64,000 nt of DNA from Rubinisphaera italica (GCF_007859715.1 NZ_SJPG01000001.1:6156001-6220000); one strand, 5' to 3'. Shown: positions 50,357-60,135, numbered from the stretch's first letter. Numbers and translations: made by a program. The notes: generated from the sequence alone by a model not told the origin.

Positions 50357-51313
50357 ATGTGGAGCTCTTCAGTGAGTGATAATCGTAACAGTCTCTCACC
50401 AGAAGTCACCAGCCTGCTGGAAGCCTCAATCAAACTGGCGAAGGCGTTGAAGTCCTCTGCCATTCTGATTCTTTCTGAAGTCCCTTACGATTTTCGTGAA
50501 ATTCAGAATCAATTCAAATCGATTCGTCTGATCGTCGCCACGGATAAACCTAAAGTCACAGAGGCGGCTAAAGAGGATGACATCGATTTTATCGAACTCC
50601 TGCATGAGCCGGGGACGCGACAAAATCAGTTAGGACAATCGCTGCTCGAAGGTCTCGCCGATGAGTTGATCAGCAATGGCGATTCGGTCGTCACACTTTA
50701 TGCCGTCTTTAACAGAGAAGATGTCGACACCATCAGCGTGATCACCCTGGGCGATCAACTTTCCCGCTTGACCTCCCGCGATCTGCAACGCCTGGAAACT
50801 CAAGTCCCTCTCGAGACACTTCGGCTTGTAGTCGATTTGGCTTGTGAAATCGGACGGGAAGGCCGCGAAGGGAAATCGGTCGGCACGATGTTTGTGGTCG
50901 GAAATCATCGTAAAGTGATGCAGATGTCTCACGAGCAGGTGCACGATCCTTTCCGCGGTTACAGCCGCAAGGATTGCAAATTGAGGAACCCCCGAGTTCG
51001 CGAGAGCGTGAAAGAATTGGCTCAGATTGACGGCTCATTCGTCATCGCATCAGACGGGACCGTTGTCGCAGCCGGTCGCATCCTCGATGCTCCGGCTGAT
51101 GGACTGACTTTGTCCAAAGGACTCGGTTCCCGACACTGGGCCTCGGCTGCGATTTCCAAAGCAACAAACTCAATTGCGATAGCGGTCTCGGAGTCAACAG
51201 GAACGGTTCGTCTCTTCCAGGATGGCGTCGTCGTTCTGCGAATCGAACCGATGGATCAGGCTATGAAATGGCGGGAAGATCTGATTGAGCCTCCGCCATC
51301 GACTGGTGATTAG
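50357..51313 (+). CDS. DacZ-like diadenylate cyclase (c-di-AMP synthase)
   Basis: A 318-residue protein. The N-terminal half (about 25-165) resembles the pyruvate-kinase-like alpha/beta domain that precedes the cyclase in archaeal DacZ. The C-terminal half (about 172-300) is a DisA_N/DAC domain: GTMFVVGN (176-183), DPF, DGSFVIASDGTVV (225-237), LGSRHWASAAISKAT (256-270) and AIAVSESTGTVRLFQDG. The two nucleotide motifs are altered from the usual DGA and GTRHRA to DGS and GSRHWA. The first is conservative; archaeal-type enzymes also vary after RH. c-di-AMP usually regulates potassium and osmotic balance. No transmembrane helix. The start is ATG at 50357, with the frame open 14 codons further. 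Activity is inferred. Confidence 0.72.
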   Translation: MWSSSVSDNRNSLSPEVTSLLEASIKLAKALKSSAILILSEVPYDFREIQNQFKSIRLIVATDKPKVTEAAKEDDIDFIELLHEPGTRQNQLGQSLLEGLADELISNGDSVVTLYAVFNREDVDTISVITLGDQLSRLTSRDLQRLETQVPLETLRLVVDLACEIGREGREGKSVGTMFVVGNHRKVMQMSHEQVHDPFRGYSRKDCKLRNPRVRESVKELAQIDGSFVIASDGTVVAAGRILDAPADGLTLSKGLGSRHWASAAISKATNSIAIAVSESTGTVRLFQDGVVVLRIEPMDQAMKWREDLIEPPPSTGD

Positions 51314-51472
51314 AGCATTCTGCTCTACCTTATGCAGTCGCAAGATCGCTTGAGGGACTGATGTCGTTGTTTTTGCTCCTGCAGAACACCGTACGTTATT
51401 GATATTTATAATGTTTAGCTCGTCCTGAATGAGTAGCATGAGAGTGAAAGTATATTAAACCGCAAGGCAGAT

Positions 51473-52006
51473 ATGAAATCTCCAGTTCCTTCAATCATGA
51501 TTCCCGCTGCTGAAATCCAACAGCGGGTGCAGGAACTGGCTGAGCTGGTTTCTCAAGAATATGCTGATCGAAACCTGACTCTGCTGGGCGTAATGACAGG
51601 CAGCCTGATGTTTCTGGCCGATTTCATGCGACATCTGAATGTTCCGCATCAGGTTGGAATCATTCAGGCTTCGAGTTATGTGGGGCAAGTCACGACTCCC
51701 GGCAATTTGAAAGTCAATCTCGACTTCCTCCCCTGTCTAGCGGGGCGACATGTACTGCTGATTGATGATATTCTCGATACCGGTCAGACGCTTGCTCAAT
51801 TGCAGGAGAAAGTCAAAGTTCTGCAACCGGCCTCGATACAGACCGCGACACTGCTTTGGAAAAAATCCAGAACCACCCATGCGGTCGAACCCGATTATTT
51901 CGGATTCGAGATCGAAGACCGATTCGTGGTCGGCTACGGACTCGACTACAACGACGACTATCGCCATTTACCAGATATCTGTGAACTGACTGAAAGTCTC
52001 AGTTAA
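51473..52006 (+). CDS. hpt: Hypoxanthine phosphoribosyltransferase
   Basis: A 177-residue purine-salvage enzyme that makes IMP (and often GMP) from the base and PRPP. The PRPP-binding motif LLIDDILDTGQTL (95-107) is intact. VMTGSLMFLADFMRHL (about 40-55) carries the pyrophosphate loop, and SSYV and the C-terminal VVGYGLDYNDDYRHLP match bacterial Hpt. An AAGGCAG precedes the ATG. The sulfatase gene begins 19 bp after the stop, so the two may be co-transcribed. Confidence 0.95.
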   Translation: MKSPVPSIMIPAAEIQQRVQELAELVSQEYADRNLTLLGVMTGSLMFLADFMRHLNVPHQVGIIQASSYVGQVTTPGNLKVNLDFLPCLAGRHVLLIDDILDTGQTLAQLQEKVKVLQPASIQTATLLWKKSRTTHAVEPDYFGFEIEDRFVVGYGLDYNDDYRHLPDICELTESLS

Positions 52007-52025
52007 CTCGAAAGCACCAGCCAGG

Positions 52026-53285
52026 ATGATTCGTGCACTTCTTTTTCTGACTCTGATCACTCTATTCCCGTCCAACAGTAAAGCCGGGGAGGATCGCCCG
52101 AATATTCTGTTCATCTTTGCGGATGATCTCGGATATGAAATGCTTGGATGTTATGGTGGCCAGACAGTCAAAACTCCCTATCTGGACCAATTGGCTAGTG
52201 AGGGGATGAAGTTCTCCCGCTGTTATACCAGCCCGGTTTGCACGCCTTCGCGGATGTCTGTTTATACCGGCAAATATGCAATCCATCACGGATATTACAA
52301 TGTGCTTCCTGTGCATCTGGGGACGAAAAAAGCAGTCAACTTTTCGGAACGCCCAACTTATGCTCAACAGTTACGAAAAGCGGGATATGAGACATCAGTG
52401 ACTGGGAAATGGCAGTTGGCGACACTGGAATTTCATCCCGATCATTGTCGCTCTGCAGGATTCGATTCGTGGTGCCTCTGGCAGATCTGGAGAGAAGGCG
52501 CCAAGACAACTCGATACTGGAATCCCTGTTTGAATCATGATGGCAACATTCGCAACGACATCTCTGATCGTTTCGGCCCTGATGTTTTAGCCGATTATGT
52601 CATCGATCAGATGAAGGCAGCCGTCGAAAATGACAGGCCGTTCTGTATTCATCACAACATGATGTTGCCTCACTGGCCGATCAGTCAGACGCCGAATGAA
52701 AAAACCAAAGGTCAACCTGCTTCACTCGAAGCGATGGTGGTCTATCTCGATCAACTTGTTGGTCGTTTGACAAAAGCGGTCGATGATTTGGGCATCGCTG
52801 AAAACACCTATGTCATTTTTATTGGCGACAATGGAACCGATTCAAAAATCCCGAGGCGAACGAATTCGGGCCTTGTTCGTGGTGGAAAAACCAACCTGAA
52901 CGATGCCGGGATGCACGTCCCGATGCTTGTGAGGAAGCCGGGAAAGATACCTGAAGGAACCGTGTGTGATCAATTGATCGATACTGCAGATCTCTTTCCG
53001 ACATTTTGTGAATTGGCAAACGTGGAAACGTCCGAGCTGAATCTGGATGGAGTTTCATTTGCCGATGTACTCGATGGAGAGGGAACTTCCTCACGCAGTT
53101 GGGTCACAGGGGGCTATGGCAACGATTTCGTCGTTTTCGATGGCCAGTTTCGTTTACATCGCAAGACTGGAAAATTAATCGATTGTCGCAGGCTTCCGGA
53201 AGAATCCCCAGCTGAAGACAATGATCCAGAAGCGAAGACTGCCCGAAAAAAACTGGAAGCGGTTCTGAACGGATTGGGATCGTAA
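52026..53285 (+). CDS. Secreted sulfatase (formylglycine type)
   Basis: A 419-residue family S1 sulfatase that would hydrolyse sulfate esters, probably on algal or other polysaccharides. A signal peptide (MIRALLFLTLITLFPSNSKA) is followed by metal-binding FADDLG (D33 and D34). The modification motif CTPSRMSVYTG is at 72-82, where C72 is converted to formylglycine. GNDG-like IGDNGTDS holds further metal ligands. The C-terminal domain is short. Planctomycetes carry many such genes. The anaerobic or oxygen-dependent formylglycine maturase is not in this window. Substrate unknown. Confidence 0.92.
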   Translation: MIRALLFLTLITLFPSNSKAGEDRPNILFIFADDLGYEMLGCYGGQTVKTPYLDQLASEGMKFSRCYTSPVCTPSRMSVYTGKYAIHHGYYNVLPVHLGTKKAVNFSERPTYAQQLRKAGYETSVTGKWQLATLEFHPDHCRSAGFDSWCLWQIWREGAKTTRYWNPCLNHDGNIRNDISDRFGPDVLADYVIDQMKAAVENDRPFCIHHNMMLPHWPISQTPNEKTKGQPASLEAMVVYLDQLVGRLTKAVDDLGIAENTYVIFIGDNGTDSKIPRRTNSGLVRGGKTNLNDAGMHVPMLVRKPGKIPEGTVCDQLIDTADLFPTFCELANVETSELNLDGVSFADVLDGEGTSSRSWVTGGYGNDFVVFDGQFRLHRKTGKLIDCRRLPEESPAEDNDPEAKTARKKLEAVLNGLGS

Positions 53286-53309
53286 TTTGATTAAACGGCC
53301 GTGCACATT

Positions 53310-54305
53310 TTAATTGACCACATTCACGGGAGGCATTCCCTGCAGGACGCGAAGGCAGTTTTGAGAACCTTTGATTCGCATATCCTGCAGGCCTTCTTCG
53401 CAATAAAAAGCGGCGTGAGGATTGATGATAACGCGATCGTAAGCTGGATGATTGGGATCGCGCCACGCATTGACCAATGGGTTTTGCGGAGCAGGAGGTT
53501 CGTCGGGCAGGACATCAATTCCGGCGCCGGCAAGATGATTATCCTCAATCGCCTGCAGCACAACTTCCGGTTGAAGTAAACCTCCTCGAGCTGTGTTAAT
53601 GATGTATCCGCCCGGCGGCATCATACGGATCAGGTCTGTATCGACAATCGATTGTGTGCCGGGTGTGAGTGGACAGTGCAAACTCAATACATAGGCACTT
53701 TTAGCTAATTCGGGCAATGAATCAATCTGCTGGATCCCCAGTGCTTTATCCATTCCCTGACAAATGTAAGGATCATAAAAGCGGACATCAAACCCCAAGG
53801 CTTTTGCTCGCAGGGCCGTTGCAATTCCGATTCGTCCCAGTCCAATAATGGCAAAGACCTGATTTCGCAGGCGACGTTTCGGGACAACCTGTGAGTAAGA
53901 CCAGGGGCCTACTTCCCGTTGCAGTCGATTGTTGAGCACATGCAGCCCACGAGTTAAAGAGAGCGTTAAGCCGATGGCTGAGTCGGCGACTTCTTCGGTT
54001 CCGTAGTCGGGAACATTCGCCAGATCAATCCCCTTCTGCCGAGCAGCCAGACCATCGACATTATCGATTCCGACTCCGCAGCGGACAATCAGTTTACAAT
54101 CCTGCAGACGATTGATGGTTTCGCTGGTCAGGGAAATCGCATGATAGATCATCAAAGCTGAGGCTTGCTCGACGGCTCCGACCAATTCACTTTCGTTATT
54201 GGCATCAATCGCAACCACGTCTGCAACTTCGCCTAAAATCTGATGTTCGTATTCGAGAGGTTCGGTAATAAAATCGGTGACAACAACGAGCGGGCGCGAG
54301 CTCAT
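53310..54305 (-). CDS. D-isomer-specific 2-hydroxyacid dehydrogenase
   Basis: A 331-residue NAD(P)-dependent dehydrogenase of the phosphoglycerate dehydrogenase/CtBP-like group. The substrate domain is at the N-terminus, and the Rossmann motif IIGLGRIGIA is at about 153. Catalytic residues are visible as Arg in NTARGG, Glu in VLPDEPP and His in INPHAAFYCEE. There is no ACT or other regulatory domain, so it is a short form. The C-terminal helix with PHAAFY-CEE resembles CtBP-type enzymes. Substrate cannot be deduced. GAGGAA lies 8 nt before the ATG. It is convergent with the sulfatase (24-bp gap). Confidence 0.88.
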   Translation of the reverse strand: MSSRPLVVVTDFITEPLEYEHQILGEVADVVAIDANNESELVGAVEQASALMIYHAISLTSETINRLQDCKLIVRCGVGIDNVDGLAARQKGIDLANVPDYGTEEVADSAIGLTLSLTRGLHVLNNRLQREVGPWSYSQVVPKRRLRNQVFAIIGLGRIGIATALRAKALGFDVRFYDPYICQGMDKALGIQQIDSLPELAKSAYVLSLHCPLTPGTQSIVDTDLIRMMPPGGYIINTARGGLLQPEVVLQAIEDNHLAGAGIDVLPDEPPAPQNPLVNAWRDPNHPAYDRVIINPHAAFYCEEGLQDMRIKGSQNCLRVLQGMPPVNVVN

Positions 54306-54401
54306 GCTTAAAGTTCCTCATCAAGTGGAAGATGATATTTGCACATCAACTTTGTTCGAATTCACCACAGCAATGTTTATTGTAGCAAAGATAATAATAA
54401 A

Positions 54402-54425
54402 ACCCGCACCTTGTAAGGAACGGGT
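54402..54425 (-). terminator. Probable terminator downstream of the L,D-transpeptidase gene
   Basis: On the minus strand, ACCCG...CGGGT arms enclose an inner CCTT..AAGG pair and are followed by TTTTATTATTAT. It lies about 135 bp after the transpeptidase stop. The stem is imperfect, so confidence is moderate. Confidence 0.55.
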
Positions 54426-54558
54426 CACTCGCATTGATAATATCGTTTTAGACGTAGGTCCATCTAACTCTAAATGTCGTATATTTTCAACACGAAGGAG
54501 CAGACAAACTGCCTGCGGAATAGCAATTTGAGGATGATATTCAGGGCTCGGCAGAGCA

Positions 54559-55824
54559 CTACTTTCGAATCGCCACTCTGGATTTTGTCGTCAATAGATT
54601 ATAAACCTGAGAAATGTCGCTGTCTCGCATTCGGATGCAACCGTGTGAGCAGGCTTGACCGATCGAGTCGGGCTCATTGGTGCCGTGGATGCCGATGCTG
54701 TCGCCAAGATCGATCCAGTATTCCCCAAGTGGATTGTTCGGATCATCGGCTTTGATGACTTCTTCAGGACCATAGTAAGTTGGGTTCGGTTGCTTGTTCA
54801 CAACCTGAAATTGTCCCAGCGGCGTGCTGCTGTCTTTTCCGGTCCCGATCGGGAACGTTGCGACGACATAGCCATGGGCGTGGACGATCAATTGAAAATT
54901 GCTCAATTCAGCAATGGCATCGAATGGCCCCTGGATAACCTTTATCTCCGCCCCTGCTCGCAATTTTTCTGGTGTGATGCGATTCAGGCCTGCCAGATAT
55001 TCCCAAGTCATATCGTATTGTCGGGCAATAGTTTCGAGATGCTGATTCGGTTCGACTCGATGAGCAGGCAGGTAATGAATTTCGGGAGAAAAATAGATTT
55101 TGTGTGAGAGCATCTGGATTTCGTTGCTGATCTCTGCCCGACGTCCTGGTTGTTTCCAGAAGAGAGTCGAAAGCTCGCGTAATCGTATCACATCCTGCTC
55201 AGCCAGAGCGGATAGAGCAAAGGGAGCGACCAGCCTTTTAGGTTCCTGTTGATTTGGTCGAGCATCGAGCATCGAATTGTTGTCAGAAATCGTTGCAGAA
55301 GCCGTAATGATTGGCATCGCTTCAGGAGAATCTTGAGTGGATGCGTATTGAACAGGTGCTTGATTGCCTCGGAATGGTAGCGTTTGCACCATCGCAGGAG
55401 CTTCGGATTTACGATAGGGAAGTGTTTGAACGGGAGGATTTGCTGTTGTGATTTGCACGGTTTGATCCAAACCAAAACCCTGAGGGGAATCGTAGGCTTC
55501 ATTCAGCTGAACAGGAATGTTAGTAATATTATTCACTGGAGCCTGAGGTTCTGCCTGTTGGTCCACCAGAGGAAATTCTTCTGCAGCGGAATCGTCGAAC
55601 GCGGGAGCTCCCATTTCGGCTTGAGCAGAGGTGAGATCTGTTGGATAATCATCGAGAAAATCGTCCATCGGATGATCATCAATGACAACTTCCTGTGACG
55701 TCATCCATGAGGTCGGCAGCAATTCCAGATGCCAGGCCGTTAATCCAGCCGCCATGACGGCAACGAACCACCAGATAGACCACGAGGACTTACGTTTTTG
55801 TAGGTAAGGACGATCCTGAAACAT
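54559..55824 (-). CDS. L,D-transpeptidase (YkuD) with membrane anchor and LysM-like domain
   Basis: A 421-residue envelope protein. A short basic N-terminus and one membrane segment (about 14-34, IWWFVAVMAAGLTAW) are followed by a low-complexity Gln/Pro/Asp-rich spacer with repeats such as VQTLPYRK and VQTLPFRG. A LysM-type peptidoglycan-binding stretch comes next (about 260-305). The C-terminal YkuD domain (about 310-421) has the active-site block IGIHGTN...ACSHGCIRM, with nucleophile C396. These enzymes make 3-3 cross-links or attach proteins to peptidoglycan, so the gene argues for peptidoglycan in this planctomycete. The small lipoprotein gene is upstream on the same strand. Confidence 0.93.
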   Translation of the reverse strand: MFQDRPYLQKRKSSWSIWWFVAVMAAGLTAWHLELLPTSWMTSQEVVIDDHPMDDFLDDYPTDLTSAQAEMGAPAFDDSAAEEFPLVDQQAEPQAPVNNITNIPVQLNEAYDSPQGFGLDQTVQITTANPPVQTLPYRKSEAPAMVQTLPFRGNQAPVQYASTQDSPEAMPIITASATISDNNSMLDARPNQQEPKRLVAPFALSALAEQDVIRLRELSTLFWKQPGRRAEISNEIQMLSHKIYFSPEIHYLPAHRVEPNQHLETIARQYDMTWEYLAGLNRITPEKLRAGAEIKVIQGPFDAIAELSNFQLIVHAHGYVVATFPIGTGKDSSTPLGQFQVVNKQPNPTYYGPEEVIKADDPNNPLGEYWIDLGDSIGIHGTNEPDSIGQACSHGCIRMRDSDISQVYNLLTTKSRVAIRK

Positions 55825-55893
55825 AATATGAATCCATTCGACAAGTCGAGGATTAGCGCTTCCGGGAGAAGCTGGGAGGGGAGAAATACGGAA

Positions 55894-56115
55894 TTAATTA
55901 TTGAAAGGATCGCCGTACATCATGCCATCGGCCTGATGTTTTTCCGGCTGGGGATCGGGGATCGAAAAGTTATAACTGTCGCGCCCCAGTTCAGGGCCAC
56001 GATTTAATTTTCTTAACTGTTTTGGCTGCAGTGCATGAGGCATCATCGAACAGCCGACTAATGAGGCTGCCGAGATTATGTACATTAAAGATGAAAATAG
56101 TTTGTTTCGAGACAT
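55894..56115 (-). CDS. Small lipoprotein of unknown function
   Basis: A 73-residue protein with a lipoprotein signal (hydrophobic MYIISAASLVGC; lipobox LVGC). The rest is polar and rich in Pro, Asp and Asn. GGGAG lies 6 nt before the ATG. It is 69 bp upstream of the L,D-transpeptidase gene on the same strand, so a shared envelope role is possible. I recognise no family. Confidence 0.7.
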   Translation of the reverse strand: MSRNKLFSSLMYIISAASLVGCSMMPHALQPKQLRKLNRGPELGRDSYNFSIPDPQPEKHQADGMMYGDPFNN

Positions 56116-56325
56116 GGAAGAACTCCCAGTCTTGGATTCGCGAAAAGATTCGACAGGACGTCGGAGAAAGTGAAACGATCCTCACATTCAATGATGCAAA
56201 TGCACAGAATAGCTCCGAGACAAGGACGGGAGTGTAGGGCTGTAATCGAAATTGTGCCATGCGTTTCCAGTTTTGGAAAAAATGACAATTTCAATGGGCA
56301 AACACACGATCCGAGTCTGCTTTTG

Positions 56326-57483
56326 TCACTGCATCGAAGCGATTAATGCCCAGGAACCCAGAACAACAATTGCTCCCAATACGATTGCTCCAGCAATTTT
56401 CCAGGCCGACCACGGACGTTCGCCGCTCACTTTGCCGGTTGCTGCGTTGATCATCATCTGATAGACCTTCCCCTTGTAGCGATAGGAAAGGAGCCAGATG
56501 GGCAGGAGCAGAAACTTGAACGTGATGGCCGAATAATCGACTCCCATTCGGGAAATCCGCTGGCGATCGCCGCCGATTCTCCGATTGACATCGCTGCGAA
56601 GAGCTGACTCAATTCGTGGTTTGGCCTGATGAAATCCCGGTTCCAGTTCCACATCGTAAGTACGAGCCAGATACCCTGCCAATGCCTCGCGTGTAAACGG
56701 GAGACTCAAATTCAATGGCCAAGGCTCCAGGCCATGAATGAGCTTGGGAGACATCTTCTGACAAGCGAGCACGAGCACGTCATCAAAAAACCGCTGAAAG
56801 TTTCCACTGGCAGGATACCAGCGGACTCGCGTTACTGTCCGACGGTTTTTTCCTGTTCCCACGGTTACTCGATATTCTTCGCCACGTTCACCGGCATAAG
56901 CGACAAACGTCATGGAGTCGAACGTCCAGTAAGGAATGTAGACGCCATTCAGTTTGCCTTCCACGCCCGATTTTTTGAAATCGTTGGGAGCAAACCAGAG
57001 AGAGGCCACCCACTTTTTGATGGATCCCTTAGCCCGTTTCTCATCAACCTGAAACGGCAGTACCCCGTCCGGCTTGATGCGGGTTTCCATTTCGTGGATG
57101 CCGTCGAGCTGAATCGGTGAATCGCAATACGGACATCGAGTACTGGTCAGATTTCCTTCAAAGACGACAATCCCGCCGCAGGCATCGCAATCGACTTCTT
57201 TGAAACCTTCTGTTGCCCCCACGGTCTCGTGATGTTCACGCAGACTTTCGATCATTTCGTGAAAATCGTGCTCGGTCAGAATGGCATCTGCTTCGATACT
57301 CAACTTCTGTTCGTGCCCACAATAGGGACATTTCAAATGTTGAGTGCCAATATTGAAAACGACATCGGCTCCGCAGGCCTCGCAGGGAAAGATCCGACCG
57401 TCCGCTTGTGAATGATGAGCTTCAGCTGAGTCAGTATTGACTTTCAGATCGCCCGGCTGTCCATCGCCTGCTTGCTCATCCAT
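56326..57483 (-). CDS. Double zinc-ribbon protein with C-terminal membrane helix
   Basis: About 385 residues. Two TFIIB-type zinc ribbons lie near the N-terminus, with cysteine pairs CEACG/CPYCG and CDACG/CPYCD. A conserved mixed domain with [16 protein letters not shown] and [14 protein letters not shown] follows, and the C-terminus has one membrane segment ([20 protein letters not shown]). This architecture is a widespread bacterial family of unknown function, often mis-labelled as helicase or primosomal protein because of its zinc ribbons. The longest frame starts at 57561, but its first residues come from a repeat hairpin, so I start at 57483. It lies downstream of the Dabb gene. Confidence 0.75.
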   Translation of the reverse strand: MDEQAGDGQPGDLKVNTDSAEAHHSQADGRIFPCEACGADVVFNIGTQHLKCPYCGHEQKLSIEADAILTEHDFHEMIESLREHHETVGATEGFKEVDCDACGGIVVFEGNLTSTRCPYCDSPIQLDGIHEMETRIKPDGVLPFQVDEKRAKGSIKKWVASLWFAPNDFKKSGVEGKLNGVYIPYWTFDSMTFVAYAGERGEEYRVTVGTGKNRRTVTRVRWYPASGNFQRFFDDVLVLACQKMSPKLIHGLEPWPLNLSLPFTREALAGYLARTYDVELEPGFHQAKPRIESALRSDVNRRIGGDRQRISRMGVDYSAITFKFLLLPIWLLSYRYKGKVYQMMINAATGKVSGERPWSAWKIAGAIVLGAIVVLGSWALIASMQ

Positions 57484-57521
57484 CGATTGATATCCAAAAC
57501 TGCCGGGTATGCCGTTAAATA

Positions 57522-57559
57522 GGTGGCTGGGGTCGAACTCAGTGAGCCCCCAGCCACCC
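57522..57559. repeat. Hairpin repeat, family B copy 1
   Basis: Perfect 11-bp arms GGTGGCTGGGG and CCCCAGCCACC flank a 15-base centre with GAACTCAGTGAG. It lies between the Dabb and zinc-ribbon genes. A longer relative is at 60951-61034. Confidence 0.7.
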
Positions 57560-57587
57560 ATTGTCTAATGATTAAGAATTGATCGAC

Positions 57588-57896
57588 TTAAGATTCGACC
57601 CAGGAATCGAACACGCGTACCTGTTTCCAGTTCTCTTTGTTTTCTTTGATAAAAGTCAGGTGATCTTCCACAGTTTGATAGGCATCGTGAGTCTCTTTGT
57701 CGGTGAAGTAGACATGCAGAGAGACATCGTAGCCCTTGTCGTTCACTTCCCGGCTGAATTCTTCACCCAATGTTCCGGCAGCAAAAAATTCGACGCCAGC
57801 ATGATTCTTCAGGTATTTATGACAGGCATCCACCAGTTGCGTTTTGGCGGCTTCAGAATTGTCGTTTAACGAAAAGTAGACGATGTGTGCCAGCAT
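57588..57896 (-). CDS. Dabb-family (stress-responsive A/B barrel) protein
   Basis: A 102-residue protein with the dimeric alpha/beta barrel pattern: N-terminal HIVYFSLND, a helix (AAKTQLVDACHKYL), central YDVSLHVYFTDKETHDAYQT and C-terminal FIKENKENWKQVRVFDSW. Dabb proteins are small and cytoplasmic, of mostly unknown role, some stress-induced. The upstream ribosome-binding site is weak. It probably shares a transcript with the zinc-ribbon gene. Confidence 0.85.
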   Translation of the reverse strand: MLAHIVYFSLNDNSEAAKTQLVDACHKYLKNHAGVEFFAAGTLGEEFSREVNDKGYDVSLHVYFTDKETHDAYQTVEDHLTFIKENKENWKQVRVFDSWVES

Positions 57897-58152
57897 GATA
57901 TTTTTTCAGTCTCATAGATAAGGGGTGTTCAAAATACTCTGCATCCATTCTTGTGGTTTTCGTGCGGATGTTCAATCGTAACCCGATTAACGCTCAAAGT
58001 ATCTCTTATGAAGAGATCAAAGATGCTCGATCGGATTGGAAATCACTCGCCAACCTTGATTGCCTGCCCTGAGACCGATAACCTGAGCGGATTCAAATTA
58101 CGTACAAACACATTCCCTTTGACACAGGTTTAAGGGATTCTCAGTATTGATC

Positions 58153-58158
58153 AAGGAG
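58153..58158 (+). promoter_or_regulatory. Ribosome-binding site deciding the fabI start
   Basis: A perfect AAGGAG lies 6 nt before the ATG at 58165. The upstream in-frame TTG at 58147 precedes this site and is rejected. Confidence 0.85.
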
Positions 58159-58164
58159 TTCGGC

Positions 58165-58974
58165 ATGGGCCTGTTTGAAGGCAAAAAAGGGTTGGTTTTC
58201 GGGATTGCAAACGATCACAGTATCGCCTGGGCAATTACTCAGCAATTGCACGCCGAGGGAGCCGAGATGGGCTTCACGCACCTGCCTGATAAAGACCCTG
58301 AACGTCCCCGCATGGAACGTCGTCTGCGAAAACTGGTTGATGATTTCGACAAATTCATTCTCCCCTGCGATGTGCAGAACGAAGAGAACCTCGATGCCGT
58401 CTTCGCAAAAGCCAAAGAAGAATTCGGCGAAATCGATTTCGTATTACACTCCATTGCTTATGCTCCAATGGATGACCTGAAAGGGCCAGTCCACAACGTG
58501 AGCCGCGATGGTTTCAAGCTGTCGATGGAAATCAGTTGTTACAGTCTGATTTCTCTCGCTTCACGGGCTCGTAAGATCCTCAAGCCAGGTGGAAACATTC
58601 TTTCTTTGACTTACCTTGGCGGCGAGAAAGTGATTCCCGGTTACAACATTATGGGGGTCTGCAAATCGGCTCTGGAAAGTACTATCGAATATCTGGCCAA
58701 TGAACTTGGCCCAGAAGGCTTCCGTGTGAATGCCTTGAGTGCAGGACCACTGAAAACACTCAGTTCCTCGGCTGTGGGTGAGTTTGATCAGATGACAAAA
58801 CTCTATGAGTCCTTCTCACCGCTGCGACGGAACATCACTCCGGAAGAAGTGGGCAAAACGGGGATGTTCCTGATGAGCGATCAGGCGAGCGGCATCAGTG
58901 GAGAAAATCTGCACGTCGACGCCGGCTACCATATCATGGGAGCTCCTCCGCACGATGTTCAATCTGCGAATTAG
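58165..58974 (+). CDS. fabI: Enoyl-[acyl-carrier-protein] reductase (NADH)
   Basis: A 269-residue short-chain dehydrogenase that performs the last reduction of type II fatty-acid elongation. FabI features are the N-terminal [16 protein letters not shown] nucleotide motif, [28 protein letters not shown] with the Tyr-x6-Lys pair, and a C-terminal [14 protein letters not shown]. This is the triclosan-type FabI family. The start at 58165 is set by an ideal ribosome-binding site. A terminator follows at 58992-59018, so the gene is probably monocistronic. Confidence 0.95.
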   Translation: MGLFEGKKGLVFGIANDHSIAWAITQQLHAEGAEMGFTHLPDKDPERPRMERRLRKLVDDFDKFILPCDVQNEENLDAVFAKAKEEFGEIDFVLHSIAYAPMDDLKGPVHNVSRDGFKLSMEISCYSLISLASRARKILKPGGNILSLTYLGGEKVIPGYNIMGVCKSALESTIEYLANELGPEGFRVNALSAGPLKTLSSSAVGEFDQMTKLYESFSPLRRNITPEEVGKTGMFLMSDQASGISGENLHVDAGYHIMGAPPHDVQSAN

Positions 58975-58991
58975 AGGAGTTTCGAGGCGAG

Positions 58992-59018
58992 CCGTGCCAG
59001 TCATGGCACGGTTTTTTT
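58992..59018 (+). terminator. Rho-independent terminator of fabI
   Basis: An 8-bp perfect stem (CCGTGCCA / TGGCACGG) with a GTCA loop and seven T residues, 18 bp after the fabI stop. Confidence 0.95.
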
Positions 59019-59127
59019 ACGATCATTGTGTGTACACTCACACAAAGCACTTTTTAATACAGGCAACGTACCCGAGTCATAACTGGCTCGGCTCGCCTGC
59101 ACAACGACCAAACAAGCGAGACATACC

Positions 59128-59991
59128 ATGAAACTGACGATGCTGGAATCTGCCGGGGAATTGAAAGTTGTCGGCGTAGAACTGTCGGAGAGCCAGACAC
59201 AGTTTATTGATTTGTGTGCAGTCGATGATTCTCTGCCCAACTGCTTATTTGGCATCCTCCGCGAAGGTGTTCTTGATCGTGCAACCCGGGCTTTTCAAGG
59301 TGGACTGGCTCAAAAGAAATTCATCGAAGGCAAGATCAAAGCTCCTATTACCAAGCCGGAGAAGATTATCTGTATCGGACTCAACTACGGCGATCATGCC
59401 CGGGAAACGAAAGCGGAGATTCCTTCCGAACCGGTTTGTTTTGGCAAATATGCAAATACCATCATCGGCCCGGGGGATTCGATCCGTCTGCCAGCGGTGA
59501 GTCAGCGAGTCGATTACGAAGCCGAACTGGTTGTTGTGATTGGCAAATCAGCTTATCAGGTCGATGCTGCGGATGCTCTCGATTATGTTGCCGGCTACAT
59601 GATCGGCAACGATGTCTCTGCTCGCGACTGGCAGAAAGGGCGCCCGGGCGGTCAATGGATGCTTGGAAAATCTCCGGATACCTTTGCTCCAATTGGTCCC
59701 TATGTAGTGACATGCGAAGAAGTTGGCGATCCTCATCAATTGAGTATCTCGCTGACTCTCAATGGCGAAACAATGCAGCAGAGTTCGACCACCGAACTGA
59801 TCTTCGGTATCGACAAAATCATCGCTCATCTCACTCAGATTATGACCCTGCAACCGGGCGATCTCATTTTCACTGGCACCCCTTCCGGCGTCGGCGATGC
59901 CCGCAAGCCTCCCGTCTACTTGAAAGACGGCGATACGGTCGAAGTCACCATCGAAAAACTGGGAAGCCTGCAGAATACGGTCGTGAGCTGA
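59128..59991 (+). CDS. Fumarylacetoacetate hydrolase-family protein
   Basis: A 287-residue FAH-superfamily enzyme. The N-terminal domain (about 1-75) is less conserved. The catalytic domain has [13 protein letters not shown] (about 91), metal-binding [23 protein letters not shown], and [13 protein letters not shown] near the end. Members hydrolyse or decarboxylate acylpyruvates and related diketo acids, and substrate cannot be predicted from sequence. It follows fabI but is separated from it by a terminator. Confidence 0.88.
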   Translation: MKLTMLESAGELKVVGVELSESQTQFIDLCAVDDSLPNCLFGILREGVLDRATRAFQGGLAQKKFIEGKIKAPITKPEKIICIGLNYGDHARETKAEIPSEPVCFGKYANTIIGPGDSIRLPAVSQRVDYEAELVVVIGKSAYQVDAADALDYVAGYMIGNDVSARDWQKGRPGGQWMLGKSPDTFAPIGPYVVTCEEVGDPHQLSISLTLNGETMQQSSTTELIFGIDKIIAHLTQIMTLQPGDLIFTGTPSGVGDARKPPVYLKDGDTVEVTIEKLGSLQNTVVS

Positions 59992-60043
59992 TGGCCCCAT
60001 ACCTTATTGAACATTGCAATGCTTGGTCCAACTTGCTTACCTA

Positions 60044-60135
60044 AGTGAGTCCCTGGGCGGCACGTCCCAGAACGAAGTGATGGGCGTGGCGATTGCAATT
60101 GACCACGCCCTTCGCTGCTCAGGGTCGTGTCATCC
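60044..60135. repeat. Dispersed imperfect palindromic repeat, family C copy 2
   Basis: A 92-bp element between the convergent FAH-family and moaE genes. An inner perfect hairpin GGGCGTGG / CCACGCCC has a 13-base loop, with outer CCCTGGG and GCTCAGGG segments. It shares several blocks with 1711-1805. Confidence 0.65.

Noticed and set aside
57951..58133. 60-codon open frame upstream of fabI
   Set aside because: Composition is not protein-like, and it lies in the divergent promoter region with no ribosome-binding site.
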